Below, piece after piece: positions 11,401-26,400 of a DNA stretch of 64,000 nucleotides. How positions within the stretch are numbered: the stretch's first letter is position 1; each line of letters starts with the position of its first letter. The notes beneath the pieces were generated by a model that was not told the origin of the DNA, did no database searches, and saw only the letters and a program-made list of their open reading frames with translations. A program made the translations under genes and the position numbers. The stretch comes from Apoderus coryli. Taxonomy: Eukaryota; Arthropoda; Insecta; Coleoptera; Attelabidae. The stretch covers positions 27,528,001 to 27,592,000 of the forward strand of contig OU452201.1 of assembly GCA_911728435.2 (NCBI GenBank). Direction: 5' to 3'.

Positions 11401-14400
11401 ATAACGACAATAAAAAAACTATTTTATTATTACGAAACGTACTTTAACAGAATAATTTTATAATTGTTTTTAAAGGAACAAGTTAATCCAGACTAGTACT
11501 TTTACAAAATGCTTTTAAAACCAATTATCATTCGGTACAAATTCGTCCTATAAAAAATATTTTATAAACGTTTATAAAACTGTTACGATATCATATTTTA
11601 TAACTATTTTATTATTTTGCTGTAAAAACGTTCTTAAAACAGTTTTTCTTACAGAAAAGTTTAACACAGCAGTTTTATCACCAAACGAACCTTTAAAAAA
11701 CAAAAAAGTTTTTACTAAGCGGCAATAAAATAATTATAAAATATATTAGTTCTTTAAGAATGTCGAATTGCTAGTTGGGCTTCTACTTGATGAAAATCCA
11801 TATTAAACTTTTTGAAGAAAACAACAAATGTTTTATTTTGTAATTTTTCATTCCTATATAAAACATCTGTTAAAGTGTTCTTTCTATGCTGAAAAAAGAA
11901 TTTTCAAAGCGATTACAAAATAAGTGCACAATTACGCATTTCTTATACCTCTGCATTTGGCGTCTGCTCAAACAGCCTTAAATTGCATTGCTTCTTCGAC
12001 AGTCTCTTGACAGTTCATTCAAGCTATTAATTCCATTTAGTTTAAAGTAGAGTAAATACGTAGTAAGATAAAGTAAATACGCCACAAAATGCATATATAT
12101 TCGAGAGAAGAGAAGAAATAGTGCTTTAGCTCTGCAGACCTATTCTCGCAGGTATCCTTTAATACATCAATCCGCGGAAGTGATATTTTACAGAATTGTT
12201 CAGAGCATGGTAACAACAGAATCTCAAATGAAACAGGTAGGTATGTTAGAAGTTAGTTTGTGAACGACATAAATGTATTTGCGCAAGTAAGTAGTAGTGA
12301 TCCTACTCTGTCCAGCAGAGCTATTGCCCTAGACTCTAGAGTGTGGCATAAGTGCAAGCGGTGTGAAAAAAAAATATTGAAAAAAACACAAATTTCATGA
12401 TTATAAATATCAAACGATCCAGAAATTGCACATGAGAAAAGAGACTGCTATTGTGTCGGTTATTTCAACAAAAGTAAAATTCAGATTCATCGTTTATTTC
12501 GAGCATTTTGTGGACTGACGAGAAAGAATAAACACGTTTATGTCCAGCAGAATCTACATTTGACTCATGTAGTGTGACCACAGATTCGATTTTCGATTGT
12601 GATGTGGAATTTTAGACAACAGATTTATTGGGCCTGTTGTTATTGATGAAATATTGGAAATATTGAATTATTACTCAGTACTCGGCACTGCACCATTAGA
12701 TATACGCTCTAAGATAAAATATTTTATGCAAGATGGTTGTGGTCCTCATAACGCAACTATCGTTGAACAATGGTTAGCTAAATCGCAAGTTTAGGAGTAA
12801 GTGGATTGCCCAGGTAAATGGCCGTCAAGATCACCGTGTCTTAGTACGTTAGAATAATTTCTGTGGGGGTTTTTTAAAAACCGTGTGTATTCGAATTGAA
12901 TGCCAAATAATGTCTAGGACCTGCGCCGCGGCGTAGGATTGTGTTAGCATTTCAAAGTCTCGAAGAACAAATTTGTGCATACCTACAGGTGATTTTGAGC
13001 CATTTTTATAAATAGCATTTCCTGAAAATGTTTCCATTGTTTTATTATTTTTGGTTATTATTTTTTTTGGTAATGTGTACCTTAGTTGTTTGTGTAATTG
13101 GATAATATTGATTTGTATTTGTTGCTATTAATATTTTCCGTTTGTTTTGTTTTATTTTTAAATTTTAGTCGCTTATAATAACATACTTAAGACAGTTTGG
13201 CTTCCAGAGCGCCAGGAGCACTTCGGATGCCATATTTTCTTTTCTCGAGAATGTTTATTCCCAGCTCAATGGGAATAGAGCAGTTGCCGGAGTATTTTGC
13301 GATTTTTCAAAGGCGTTTGATTGTGTAGATCACAACATCCTTCTCAGGAAGCTTGAGTTTTATGGTGCACCTTTGGACTGGTTTCATTCTTATTTGACTG
13401 ACCGAAGGCAACTGGTCAGGTTTGGGAGTGGTATGTCTGATAGTATGTGTGTGCCTTGCGGAGTGCCACAGGGGTCTGTTTTGGGTCCTGTTCTTTTTCT
13501 TCTTTATATTAACGACATTACCACTATTGGACTAACGGGAAGCTTTACGCTGTTTGCGGATGATACGACACTCCTTTGGCATGATAGAGATGCTGATGTT
13601 GTCAAAGAAAACATTCGAAGTGATTTGGGAAAGTTAAAGGAATGGTGCGATTCGAATTATCTTTCATTTAATTTATCAAAAACACATGTATTATCTTTTA
13701 ATTTTAAATTTGATGATTTGTTATTTGAAAATAAGCATATTAATAGTCCTAATTGTGTTAATTTTTTGAGACTCCAAATTGATTTAAAGCTTAAGTTTGA
13801 TGAACATGTTAAACTGTTGGGCAGGAAGGTTTCATCTGGCTGTTATGCTTTGAGAGTTGTGTCAGGGGCTCTTGGACTGAAAGTTGCACGAAATGTGTAT
13901 TTTTCTTTAGTGGAGGCGTGTCTTCGATATGGAATAGCGTTCTGGGGTACTTGTAGCCAAACTTTGTGTAAGAGTATATTTACACTGCAGAAGCGGGCTG
14001 TTCGTTATATGTGTAAGACAGATTTTACTGCAAGCTGTAGAGAATTATTCAAAAAACATCGAATATTGACTCTTACATCACTTTTCATTTTGGAAACTGT
14101 ATGTCTTATTCATAAAAATGTAAGAAACATTAACAGCTCAGCTCCACCTAGTCACCCTTATCCCACGAGACTAGTTCAGCGGGTGCACTTGCCTATACCG
14201 AGGTCTGCCTTGGTAAAGAAATCACTCCTTTATGACAGTCGCAGAATGTACAATCATTTGCCGCCAAACTTGACGGCTGTAAAAAATCCCAAGCAATTTA
14301 GGGAGGCTGTTAAGCGCGCTCTTCTTGAGAAGGCCTATTACTCACTGGAGGACTACTTTGCTGATCCGTGGTAGTGTTTGTTTTGATTTTGTTGTGTTGA

Positions 14401-17400
14401 TCCGCTTTTGGCTTGGTTTGATGATTTTAATGTATTATGTCTTTTCTGTTCTGCTACTTGCATTTATATATATATTTATGTTGTGTTGTTATTTATATAT
14501 TTTACGTCATGAATGTTTAGGGGATTTGAGATTTTACTCTTGCCTTCCTACTAACACTGACAACATAATGTAGTAGGTTTACGTATGTTTTTAAAATATT
14601 TCTGTTAGATTGTGTTTCAAACGATTAATTACATTAATCTTTTGTACTTGTATACATCTTTGTTATATATTATTTTAAGTATGACTTTGTCTACAAGAAC
14701 TTTTGTGATTCTTTTATGACAATAAAGTTAAAGATAATGTTAAAGAAGAAATTAAATTCCAGGATAATGCATTTTTTTAACACAGTTAATACCTAATTAT
14801 GTTTGATTTTATGATGCTATCTTGCGGTATTGACGTTTGCTACATAATCAAAAAATATTCAATAACCCGGAAAAAAGTCATAGGTGTCCATTTAAAATAT
14901 CAAAGGGCATCGCCACGGAACATAACCATATCGTAGCTCTAATGATACAAATCAGCTTTGATCCAATAACTTTTTTCCTTACATATACTTGTAGTGAGTT
15001 AATGTCAAAACTCAAATTTCACTATTTTTGGTTTCTCGAGGATGTTTTGAAAAGTCCTGCAGATAATTCGGACCTCATAAAAAAAAAGCATTTGATCTGC
15101 ACTTCACATTTCCCCCATTTAACCGATTTTCTGTTACCGTTTACATAATAATTCCAATACTGTTCAACTAAAAAATGACCGCCCTGTATATATATGTAAT
15201 ATATATACTTAGCCGAATAAGCGAACCCAATCTAAACATATTGTATTATATTATATTATATATACACTTGTAATAACTGTGTAACATAGCGGAGTAAATA
15301 TTTAACATAGTATTCATTAAACCATTACACTAAAACAAACTAGTTACCTAGTGGTACAAATTATTGAACAAAAATTTATAAAAGCGTTTTCCAAGCGCCA
15401 TACGGTATGAAGTTTTATTTTTAACCGCATTTTTAAGCACGTAAGCTCAATAATTGCTAAAAAATAATTAAATGGCAAGTGCAAAATAATTTTTTAACTA
15501 CAGCGTAAAACGAATAAAGCGTATATTGAGAGATTACTTAAGAAAAAGTACCTATAATCAGACTTTCATAAAATACCAACGTTTTATCAAGTTTTTCTTT
15601 CATATTCTTTCATCACCTGATTTTCCACTTCATATAATGGACATTATTTAGTATAAGGATGCCGATACCTATTGAAAATTGAATCCATCATGGATGTATA
15701 AGAGACATCCATGATCCACCGATTTTCTTTTAATATTGCCTTAATGTCAATTGAATTATCGACAAAGGAGCTTCAAATATCCACAAAGCAATCTAATAGA
15801 TATCACGGGAGATTTCTAGAACAGCATTTAGATATTCAGGGTGCCAAAATTTAATGTGTCACCTTTGGAATCTTGAAACACGCTTGTTAATCCTGAATAT
15901 TAATTGTCAGATATTGAAAAATAATAAGAGATAAACATATTTTGAAACTATAATCTGCAATTTTCCACTAATAATAAAATTTATGAAATGTGTCCGCATA
16001 CATTCAAACGTAACGTACTAAATGGTGTCTCACGTGCCACTAACGTTAATTCCATACTCGGTATGTAAATGAATCTAATTAACGTGAATTGTTAATTTAA
16101 TTCTTGTAATTTTGCGTTTCTTCACTATTGTTTTCACTTGGTTTTGAAGTTGTTCTGTGCAGTTTTCTAACAAAATTATCTTTTTGGAAAAATTTTACGT
16201 GAATAGGAAATAGGATAAACTATTATTAGATATTAATAAATATAAGCAGCAAATACGGTCGACTTGCTAAAATAGAAAGTACAAATATTTTGCCGAGTGA
16301 TGTTTAATAATAAATGACAGTTACAAAGAACTTCGCCAAGACGCAAATGTTGAATGATTAAAGCCACAAATTAAGCCTGCCTGCAAATAAAAACATGCCA
16401 TCAACTAATACAAAATATATATAATTAAATAAGATAAAACGTGATGGCTCTTATTCACTTTAATCCTATACGAGAACAGAGTTCAAGTCCGTCAAGATTT
16501 TCTCAAAATCAAAACAAGTGTAACATATGGCATCTGTTTTACACACATTTAAATATTCAGCGCAGTGCAACGTTTACTTTTATTAGGCACCTTTGAAGGG
16601 AAACATTTTTAAAATAGCTCGCAAATCGTCAATTTTTTCATGAAAGTAAAGTCATTAGAAAAGAAAAAAGATGTGCGTGCTTTTTTTTGTTAATTTCACC
16701 ACAAACATAATCCAGTACATTTTCTTCAACAAACCGACACATTACACAATATATTTATAATTAGATACTTGATTTTCAAACAAATTTAAATTATTCAACT
16801 TCCACGATAATATAACAAATATTAAAACAATATATCCAAAAAAAAACTCCTAATTTATACTTGTTTTATTTTAATACTATTCACTTAAAGTAAATCTGGC
16901 AAAATTGTTTTTAAATGACAAAAGTAGTCAAATTTGTCTTTTAGCATTCAAATCCAGTCCATCGTCGCTGGTGCCTCAACTAGCATTGAGGTGATGATTG
17001 TGAGGAGCTTACTTGGATCATAGATATGTTTGTTTATCTCTCACTTCACTTACAATGCTATAAAACTGTATAACAACTTGGAATCACCCTTGAAATTACT
17101 TAGATCCACTAGTTTTAGGTTTAGCGTGAAAAAAAAATTGCTTGCAGTTCAAAATGCATTATAGGCGTTTAAATTACTATTGTCCTTATAATTTTATTAT
17201 TGTTATTTTTTTTTTCTTCCATGTTTGGGTAATTTATATTTATTGTAAATATGGCACGATAATAGATAATTAGGCTTTAAGAAATATTAAAATATGATTA
17301 TTTTCTTTTTGGGTTAAGTAAAAATAGCATTATAATTGCTAGACTTCGCCCTTTGATTGAAGACATACCATTTTTTGTAACATTACTTCGTAATATTGTT

Positions 17401-20400
17401 TATTCTTTATCACATGTATTTCAATCATAAAGACGATTATTATTATTATTATCTATGCTTAGATTATTGTTACTATGACAACTAGAGCATTTGCATTTGA
17501 CACAAAAAATATGTGTCGTTTGCCATAGTTTTACAGTTTAGTGTAGAGATTAAATTGTGTTAAACGCGAATTTTATTTTCTACATATTTTCAAATAAATA
17601 TTTTTTGAAATTTAAAATTTATTGTTGAAATGAATAGTCATATATAAAGTAAAGTACTCGTATTTGACTCGCGTATAATGGCTAAATGACACTCAACTGC
17701 GGCTCGTGTAATATAGCCTACATTATATGCTCGTTAAATAATATATTATTAACAGATATTTCAATAACACACGGTTATGATATAACCCCCAGTAAGGGTT
17801 TCCATCAATTATGGAGAAACTACAGTGTGGAACAATCTGAAAATCTGGTGTAGTACTTAGATCGAGAGAGCCAATTCAGATAAAATGATTTCAGGAATGT
17901 ACTACTTACGATTATACCGGAAGCGGGTGTCAACTTCCTTATTTTAAATACTCCCAATATATATTATAATATTTTTCTTTGGATTCTACTTGCAATTCTA
18001 AATATCGTTCATAAATATAAGTACGTATAATATGATATAATTAATAATAAGTCTTTATTGTGGCATTAGGTAATACATCAAAAATTACATTAGACTCGTT
18101 AATATATATACAACAAATCAAAGTAACAATATACACAATACCAAATCAAGCACTGAAAAAATCATTAGTATTGTACAACACTTTGCCAACAACATAATTT
18201 TTTAATTTAGTTTTTAATAGTCGGCGATGATTAGGTATACAAAACTCCGTGTGCTGTATTGATGGTAATTTCCATTTTTTTTTTTTAATTTTACTTTCAT
18301 TTCCGCGAACGAACTCAATAAGAGTAACCACATAGAGTCCATATACAGTTAGGATATTATATTTAGAAAAAAACGGTCTACAGCTGTCCCTCTGATTTAA
18401 ACGGGCCATGCATCGAATAACCCTTTTTTGAGCAAGGAATCTCTCACTCATTCTTGCGCTAGAACCCCAAAAAGCCAATACCATATCTCAGTCTGCTCTC
18501 CACCAGAGCATAGTACAAGCCCAACAACTGGCTCATCTCCAACACCGACCTGAGACTCCTCAAAAGAAAACAGATTTTATTGATCTTAGACACAAGAATG
18601 TCACAATGTTGATGCCATGTAAGTGTTTCATCAACGGTGTGTCCAAGAAAAGTTGTTGTTTTTACTCTCTCCAGAAGAACCCCAGCCGTGCAAATAGAAA
18701 AGTCAGCATGAGTCCCACTTCGATGGGTGTGAAAATGCATATAACAAGTTTTGTCCCGGTTTAAGTGCAGAGAACTCCTCCGAAACCAATCGGTCAAACA
18801 ACTGTACACACTCTGACACTTGCCTTCCAAAAGTTCAAGACAGTCAGTCCTCACAGATTCTAATGCCGTAGTGTCATCGGCATATTCGAACAATGAGGCT
18901 TCCGGCAAGAATTGCGACAAATCGTTTAATACAAATAACAGGGGACCCAGCACAGATTCCTGCGGCACCCCAAGAGAAATTTCCTGACTAGAGGATTTAA
19001 AGTTCCGCAGAAAACCCATTCCATTGTGATGGGATAGCTCAACAAACTGTTCCCTGCCCGTCAGATAACTATCCAGCCAACTTAGCGCTGGACCCCGTAT
19101 CCCATAATGACCGAGTCTCTCCAAAAGCAAATCGCGTCGTACACAAGATAGCATGAGACAGGTCGCAGAATATTCCTACCGGACTACCACCCTCATCGAG
19201 GATATCACAAAGCTCTGAGAAAAAGAACTGCAAAGCCGTAATAGTAGACCGATTAGGTCGAAAACCGTGCTGCTCCCCGCAAAGTACATCAAACTTGGCT
19301 AAGAAATCCTGAAGTTTTTCGAGCATACAGTCTTCAAATACTTTTGAAAAGCTACTAGCCAGTGCTATCGGACGGTAGTTCTCTATTTTAGATTGATCGT
19401 GCTTCTTATGCACAGGAATTATCTTTGATATCTTCAGTTGGCTCGGAAACACCCCTTCGACGAAGGAAGCATTTATAATATGGGCTAAAGGAATGGCCAG
19501 AGCTTTTTGCGAGTATGTACGAGTATATACTTTATGTCCAGCCGTTTTCGAAATATTTGAAATTTTATGTCAAAAATTAATGATGAAATATGGCACCTTT
19601 AATAATTTAATTTGTAGTTATAGACCTAGTTTAGGCGCCCATGTATATTTTTTAATTAATATTAATACAGGGTATTTGAAAAAAGGGTATAAAATCAAAC
19701 TGAAAAAGGTGTCAAAATTTTTAAATGGCAACCCCCAATTTTTATATATTTTTATTTCAAAAATACGGACGGAGTTTATTCCAAAAATTTATAGTTTTCA
19801 AAATATTGACACAATTTTACATTTTTCTGTTACAATAGTGATAGGACTTTGAAATTTAATTGAGTTTAGTTGGTCATGATTGCTTTAGAAAACCTCTGTT
19901 CGATGGATAGGGATTAAATTACAGGTGGTGGTGTCCTACAGAGTATATATTTTGGAATAGATTCTAGAATTCGAGTTAGAATCCGTAAATGGAATACATA
20001 AGGCTTTCTGTTTATGATATCAAAGTTGACCTAATCTTCCGGTATAATCGGAAGTGTTACACATACGCTATTGTTTAATTTGAAGCGACCATACTCAAAA
20101 ACGTTTTTATCGAAATTAACAAAATTAAAGTAGTATCTAATGGGTTGGGGATTTGTAAATTGTGGGAAACCCTTACATTTTTCTCACCACTTTTTAAGTT
20201 ATGATTATATTTTGAGATAAAAAGATGTTTAAATCTTATTAATAAATTAATAGAAGTTCTATTTGTTGATAGATACTATTTTTAATTCTATTCTATTTAT
20301 TACAGGTGTAAAAGCAAACAGTGGACAACAGATCTTCCAGCAACCAGTGTGATAATTACATATCATAATGAAGCCAGATCTACTTTGCTTAGAACCATTG

Positions 20401-23400
20401 TCAGGTAATATTTTCAATCGCCAATAAACACAAACATTTTTAGAAAAGGTACGTATGAATTCCGTAAAATCTATGTAAGAAAACAAGAAATTTTCAATAA
20501 CAACTTTATATTTTCCAATGAACAAAAATCATTTAATAAAATCAGAATATAATATCAATTATGGCATCCGTTCTATATGCCGACCCAAGAATAAGTGTAC
20601 CTTTCTTTTTACAAAGAGTCCTTTCTTTCCTACTCCTCCTACACTTAATATTATGGAAAAGGTAACAAATAATTATTCCCAGTCTATAAACTAAAAATAT
20701 TTGTTAGACACGTATGGTAATAAATTGTCTTTAAGAGCCACATGAACCGTTGACACGTTACATCTACTTATGTGAGTATTGATAAATTCAAAACAATATA
20801 TTCGGAACTATAAAAGACTAACTCTGAAAATTTTAAATTAAAAATTCTCCTTCGTAATAATTGTTTAATTTTTGAATAATGATCAAGGATATACATAAAA
20901 GTATATTTCCAAATTATATGTTTAGATAGCACATAAAATGTCTTATTTATCACCAATTAGTGGTTTCTCATTAATTAAACTGAACAAGCTCAAGCTATTT
21001 TATTACATAGCGCCAGTCTAGTTTATGATACCGTTATTTTATAACTCTTCAATTAATTTATAATCATTACTGTTTTAAATTTTATTAATAATTAGAATAT
21101 TGTCATATATAGGTATATAGGGTGATTCACGGTCGATGGCAGATGAGACATTTATGGAAAACGAGACATAGGATTGTTTTGAAATTTTGGTTGCTTACGT
21201 GTGTCAATGTAATCGATATTTCTAAAATATTTAGACGTTTGTGATACCAACTTTATTATTTGAAATAAATGTTATAATATTTAGTGTAGAAAGGGCATTG
21301 TACTTTCGAACATCACCTGCAATTGTTTATTTTAACTCTCTTCCTATAATATTTAGTGTAATTATTTATATTTCAATAATAATTATATCATATGACACAA
21401 GCTTCCTAAACAGTGAGGGCACTGCACTTTCTTTAGTTATTTATGTTACCACTCTCTAAACATGTCAACTGATATTTTAAAAAAGGATGACTGTACAAGT
21501 TTCAATTTGGATGCCAAAAGTAGAGTGATCAGTTAGTTAGATGATTATGTTCTTAGAGAATAGTCGAATATAGAAAAAAGGTGTTGTACTGAACGGATTA
21601 AATTCAATTATTTGCATTATTATCGGATTTTATTTGAATTTACTGTTATTATCCTTACGTGAAATATACTGTATTGTATTGCATTTTTAGATTCGTTATC
21701 CCTTTTGACGTATTTTGTCTTAACAGTTCACTATACCTGACATGATTGTCGTCTTATTTTCTAAGGCATCGTTAAATCATTGCCGAAATTTCAACGTTTT
21801 GTCTTTTCAAACAACGAAATTACAATTTTTCCTGCAGATCTGTTTGTGGTTTAATCAAAAACAGTTGAATATGGGTATCAGGAAATGTGAAGACCAAATA
21901 CGTCAAAAGGGATAAGGAATCTAAAAACGCAATATAATACAGTTCCATTTGAAATACGAAAGTTGGTATCAACTTCCGGTATAACCGGAAGTGTCACAGA
22001 CATCAAAATATTTTAGATGTATAGATTAGATTGACACATGTCAGCAACCAAATTTTCAAAATAATCTAACCTGCCAGCGACCGTGTATATATGTTCGGTA
22101 TGTCGTAACAATATTAGAGCATGAGTGTATAACAACGGCAGTTATTAAGAACCAGATTAGGTTGCGTAGATATACAGGGTGTCAATAAAATGGTACATTT
22201 TTAAAAGAAAAGCCGAGCCACTTCTGTTCCGATTTATGTTTATCAATTCAATTATCTATGTTTTTGATCCGAAATCTGGCGCATGGAGACGCCACCATCT
22301 AAGTCTTGTATGTTTCAAATTGCAACCCCTTTTTTTTCGGACACTCAGTTGCTGCTGTCGTTCTGAGTACAATGAAGTGCCACATATGTGGGGTATCATA
22401 AGAAAAAGTTTTAGAAAATGCAGGTTTTTGTCTCCTTCTCCACTTTTGGATGTGTGCTTTGTGATTAATGAAATAACGAAAATACCTAATTATTTTTGTT
22501 TTTGGGAGGACTATCTAGAGCAGTTGCTCAAAGTTAACCATTTGACAATGGGCTAACCTTTCCACAAACGAGCATTGGAAATTTTTTATGATCTGGGAGG
22601 GATCAATTGCATCTCGTTTTGAATGCGGTAGTTTAATTGATCTTAATTCTATGGCCAGAGAGATCGCCCGATGATTTTGTCAAATCATCGGGCGATCTCT
22701 CTTCCATTTTGCAGTAGTTCTAAGTAACCTTGTGCGTTAAGATTACCATCAATGAAGAACGGTCCTAGCATTGCAATTCGAACAATGGCCGCCCAAAAAT
22801 TAATTTTCTGTTAGCATTAGCAGGAAAATTCATCGATGGATTATTATAAAATTCTTGCATTACTTCGCAAAATTCATTCCGCCGATCGAAGTCGTCCTCT
22901 GACAACTCATGTACTAATTTGACCTTATAAGGGTGAACGTTCTTTTCACGAAGAACTTTATGTACTGACGTTTCACAGTTGCCTGTATCCTTGCTCAGTT
23001 GACGAGATGACGAGCTTTCCGTAATAGCAAGCAAAACGTTCAACTGCTCAGACTGATTTATTTGTCAAAAGATGTAATTTAGAATGAAGAAAGTAGTTGT
23101 AAATGAAAATCGGAAAAAGCAGGTAAAAACACAGCAGAGGTCAACAAGAGCAACTAACACAATAACTAGCATACAGAGCAAAACAAAATCATCGGGATAG
23201 AAAATAATACCTATGTGGCTGAACCATAATTAGATATAGTCCGATTCAAGGTCGAATGGGCCAGATGCGCATTTGTTTAGTACAATAACAGCAGGTATAG
23301 CGAGTAATGGTAAGTCAAAATACTAAAATTGACTTCGTTAGGAAAACCTGCCATTTCACAAAAATTCTCTTATGTTACTCCCCACATGTGCCACATCATT

Positions 23401-26400
23401 GTACTCACGACGATAGCAGCAACTCCAACGCGACCTAAAAATAGGGATTACAATGCGAAACAAACATAACTTAGGTGATGGCGCCGCCATGCGGCAGATG
23501 TCGAATCAAATACTGACTACACAATTTCTAAACATGAATCAAAATTGACGCTTTTCTTTTAAAAATGTACCATTCTGAAAATAATCGCACGTTCCGTTAC
23601 TCTACGGACACCCTGTATATTTTCTCATTGTAAAGACATGAAAAATTTGCTCTGCAGAGGAGTGAGCTTAAAATTTTTGCCAGGCAATAATTATGCTTTA
23701 TGCGCACTGCTATCACTTCAATGAAGATGTTTTTATTGGTATACGGTTCTGGTTATATTTACGAAAGAATATGAAATTCAATTTAAAGAAGTAGTGCATA
23801 CTTAAGTGGGGCAAAATGTTTTACTAGGAAATAAAAGTCTGACCTCCAGGAAAAAAACCATGAATTTATTTAGTTAATAAGATTTTAACGAAATATAATT
23901 TTTCCTCGAAATGACCTTAATTCATTTCTTACTTTTGTTTTGAAACAAGTAACTTCTTACACAATACAATAATAATTAAGCTTTCAACTAACCACTGAAG
24001 ATGTGCTCTTGAACATGTTCGTTAACAGAATCATTGAGAAATACCTAATAATAATAATAATAATCTCTTTATTGTCTAACAGGTATAACTACCCAATTAC
24101 AAGACAAATACAAAAATATATATTAAGATACAACTGTATAAGTGATAATAAAATTAACAAAAGTAACAAGGGTATAAAATGGCTACTTAAATAATATATA
24201 TTTTTGTAGCTTGTAAGTACCCACGCAGGTCACCCTTACATGAATTGAGTGATGCATTAAAATAATTAATATTCTCGTGAATACGCAGACGATTGCAGTA
24301 GTTGCAAGCCCGAAAATATGGACGCCCTAATTTCATAGTTTGCGTGAACCTGAGGCACCAAAAACATATTAGAAACTCTTGCGTGTAAGCGGGAAACACG
24401 AAACCCAAACTGATCAAGCAGCTGAGGACTGCCTAACAAACAGTTTATTAATTTGAAGATAAATATTTGAGAAACATAAATGCACCGCTCAGCTAATAGT
24501 TGAAACTGTTCAACAACAAAACGTGACTACAGCCGCGAGATGGAAAACATCCATCAATCTTAAATGACAGATATGTATATATGATCTGTATATGGACGTG
24601 ATACATAGGTGACCAAACAGTTGAGGCATATTCCAATTTGGACCGTAGGTACATATGCAAAATATAGCACTTTAAGTCAGTCTATATTATTAAAAATTTT
24701 TGTTTGTCGGAAAATGAATCCCTGCATCCTTAGTGCAGCCGCCGAAATATGGGAGACATGGTCATTAAAAGTCAATTCACTCTCAACATAAATGTCGAGA
24801 TCCTTAATCATATTACATCTCTCCAACGCGTTTCCATTAAGTATGTAGTTTTGCATCACAGGTGTAAGGCGTTTTGTAAACATTATAGATTTACATTTAT
24901 TAGCATTTAAGGGACGCTTGCTTAAGTCACACCATACACACAGCATATGTAGGTCTCTTTGCAAACGATCACAATCATCCGCACACCGTACAACACTGTG
25001 CAACTTTAAATCTTCCGCAAAAAGCAAGTGCTGGCTTGAGAAAGGGTCACTAATACTGTTCACACAGATAGCAAACAGCAAAGGAGCCAAGGTACTACCC
25101 TGTGGGACTCCACTCGGCACATTGAAGCAATCAGACCGATAGCGATTATATTCAACGAACTGTTGACGAGTCGTTAAATATGACCCCCAAAATGCAATTA
25201 GGTTGCGTCGACCTGAGTAGATTGCGTCGACCTGAAATCCCCGAACAACAGCCGGATAAACATCCTGTAAAAAAGTCACTAAATTGCTTAGTGTAGCGCC
25301 TCTGAAGAAATCCATGTTGTTGCCAGACCAACTTAGACTGCACCTGGTTGAATAGCTTATTGTGTAGTACAATCTCAAACACTTTAGAGAAATTTGATAG
25401 GATGGAAATTAGCCGATAATTTACAATTCTGTCAAGCTCCCCAGATTTATGTACAGGGCATACACGACCCATCTTCCAAGGCTCAGGAAATATGTTAGAT
25501 TGTAAAGAAAGGTTAAATATATATTGCAAAGGGTTGGCAAAGACGGTGGCACAATCCCTGATGATAAAAACAGGTATCTTGTCGACACCAGCTGTCATCT
25601 TCGGTCTCCTCAATGCAACCAAAATATCATCAAAGTCCAACAAGCCCACCGCAATCATATCATTATTATTAACTACATCAACAACGGTATTTTCTATGCA
25701 GTCAATGTACATACCGCAAAAAAAAACTAGCAAACGCAGAAACAATAATCAATGGACCGGATAATTCAGCCCCGCCATCATCGAACATCACACCCAGGAT
25801 GCGCGACCTCTATTTCTTATTTCGTATGTACTTCCAAAGCTGTGTTGGATCGTCTCTGATTGAGTCCTGAATCCGATTTACATAACTTCTATAGGCTTGG
25901 GAAATCCTTTGTGTAATTTGAGTTCTTAAAAACTGAAACCTATATAAGTGACACGGTCTACCAGAAGATCTCCGCCTTCGTTGACATTTATATTTCTCTT
26001 TAATATCTTTTTTGAGATCGAGTGGATACCAGCCAAAATGGATAAGAGATTTTCTTAGATCGCGGTTTGAATGTGGGTACTTACAGCAATATCCAGGATT
26101 AAGGTTATCTTATTGTGAAACTGTCTTACGGCAGCATTGACATCCGAAACATGATACAACCATGACCAGTCTTGCTCTGCTATTAATTCATACAATAGTG
26201 GGTGATTTGCCTTATTGAAATTATATTTTCAATTTATTTCGTAGAGGTCATAGACTTTTATTCCTAAGTAAAATATGAAATTATTCAAAAACATTTTTTT
26301 AAACATTCAATAATTTATTTATGGTAGCAGAAGATTGTGAATTACTTTTTCTAAAAATTAATCTTAAACATTACACTTTTTTCAATATTTTCTCTATTTT

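Noticed and set aside
14837..15148. 103-codon + frame
   Set aside because: Overlaps a dispersed repeat whose inverted copy at 8560-8800 is full of stops.
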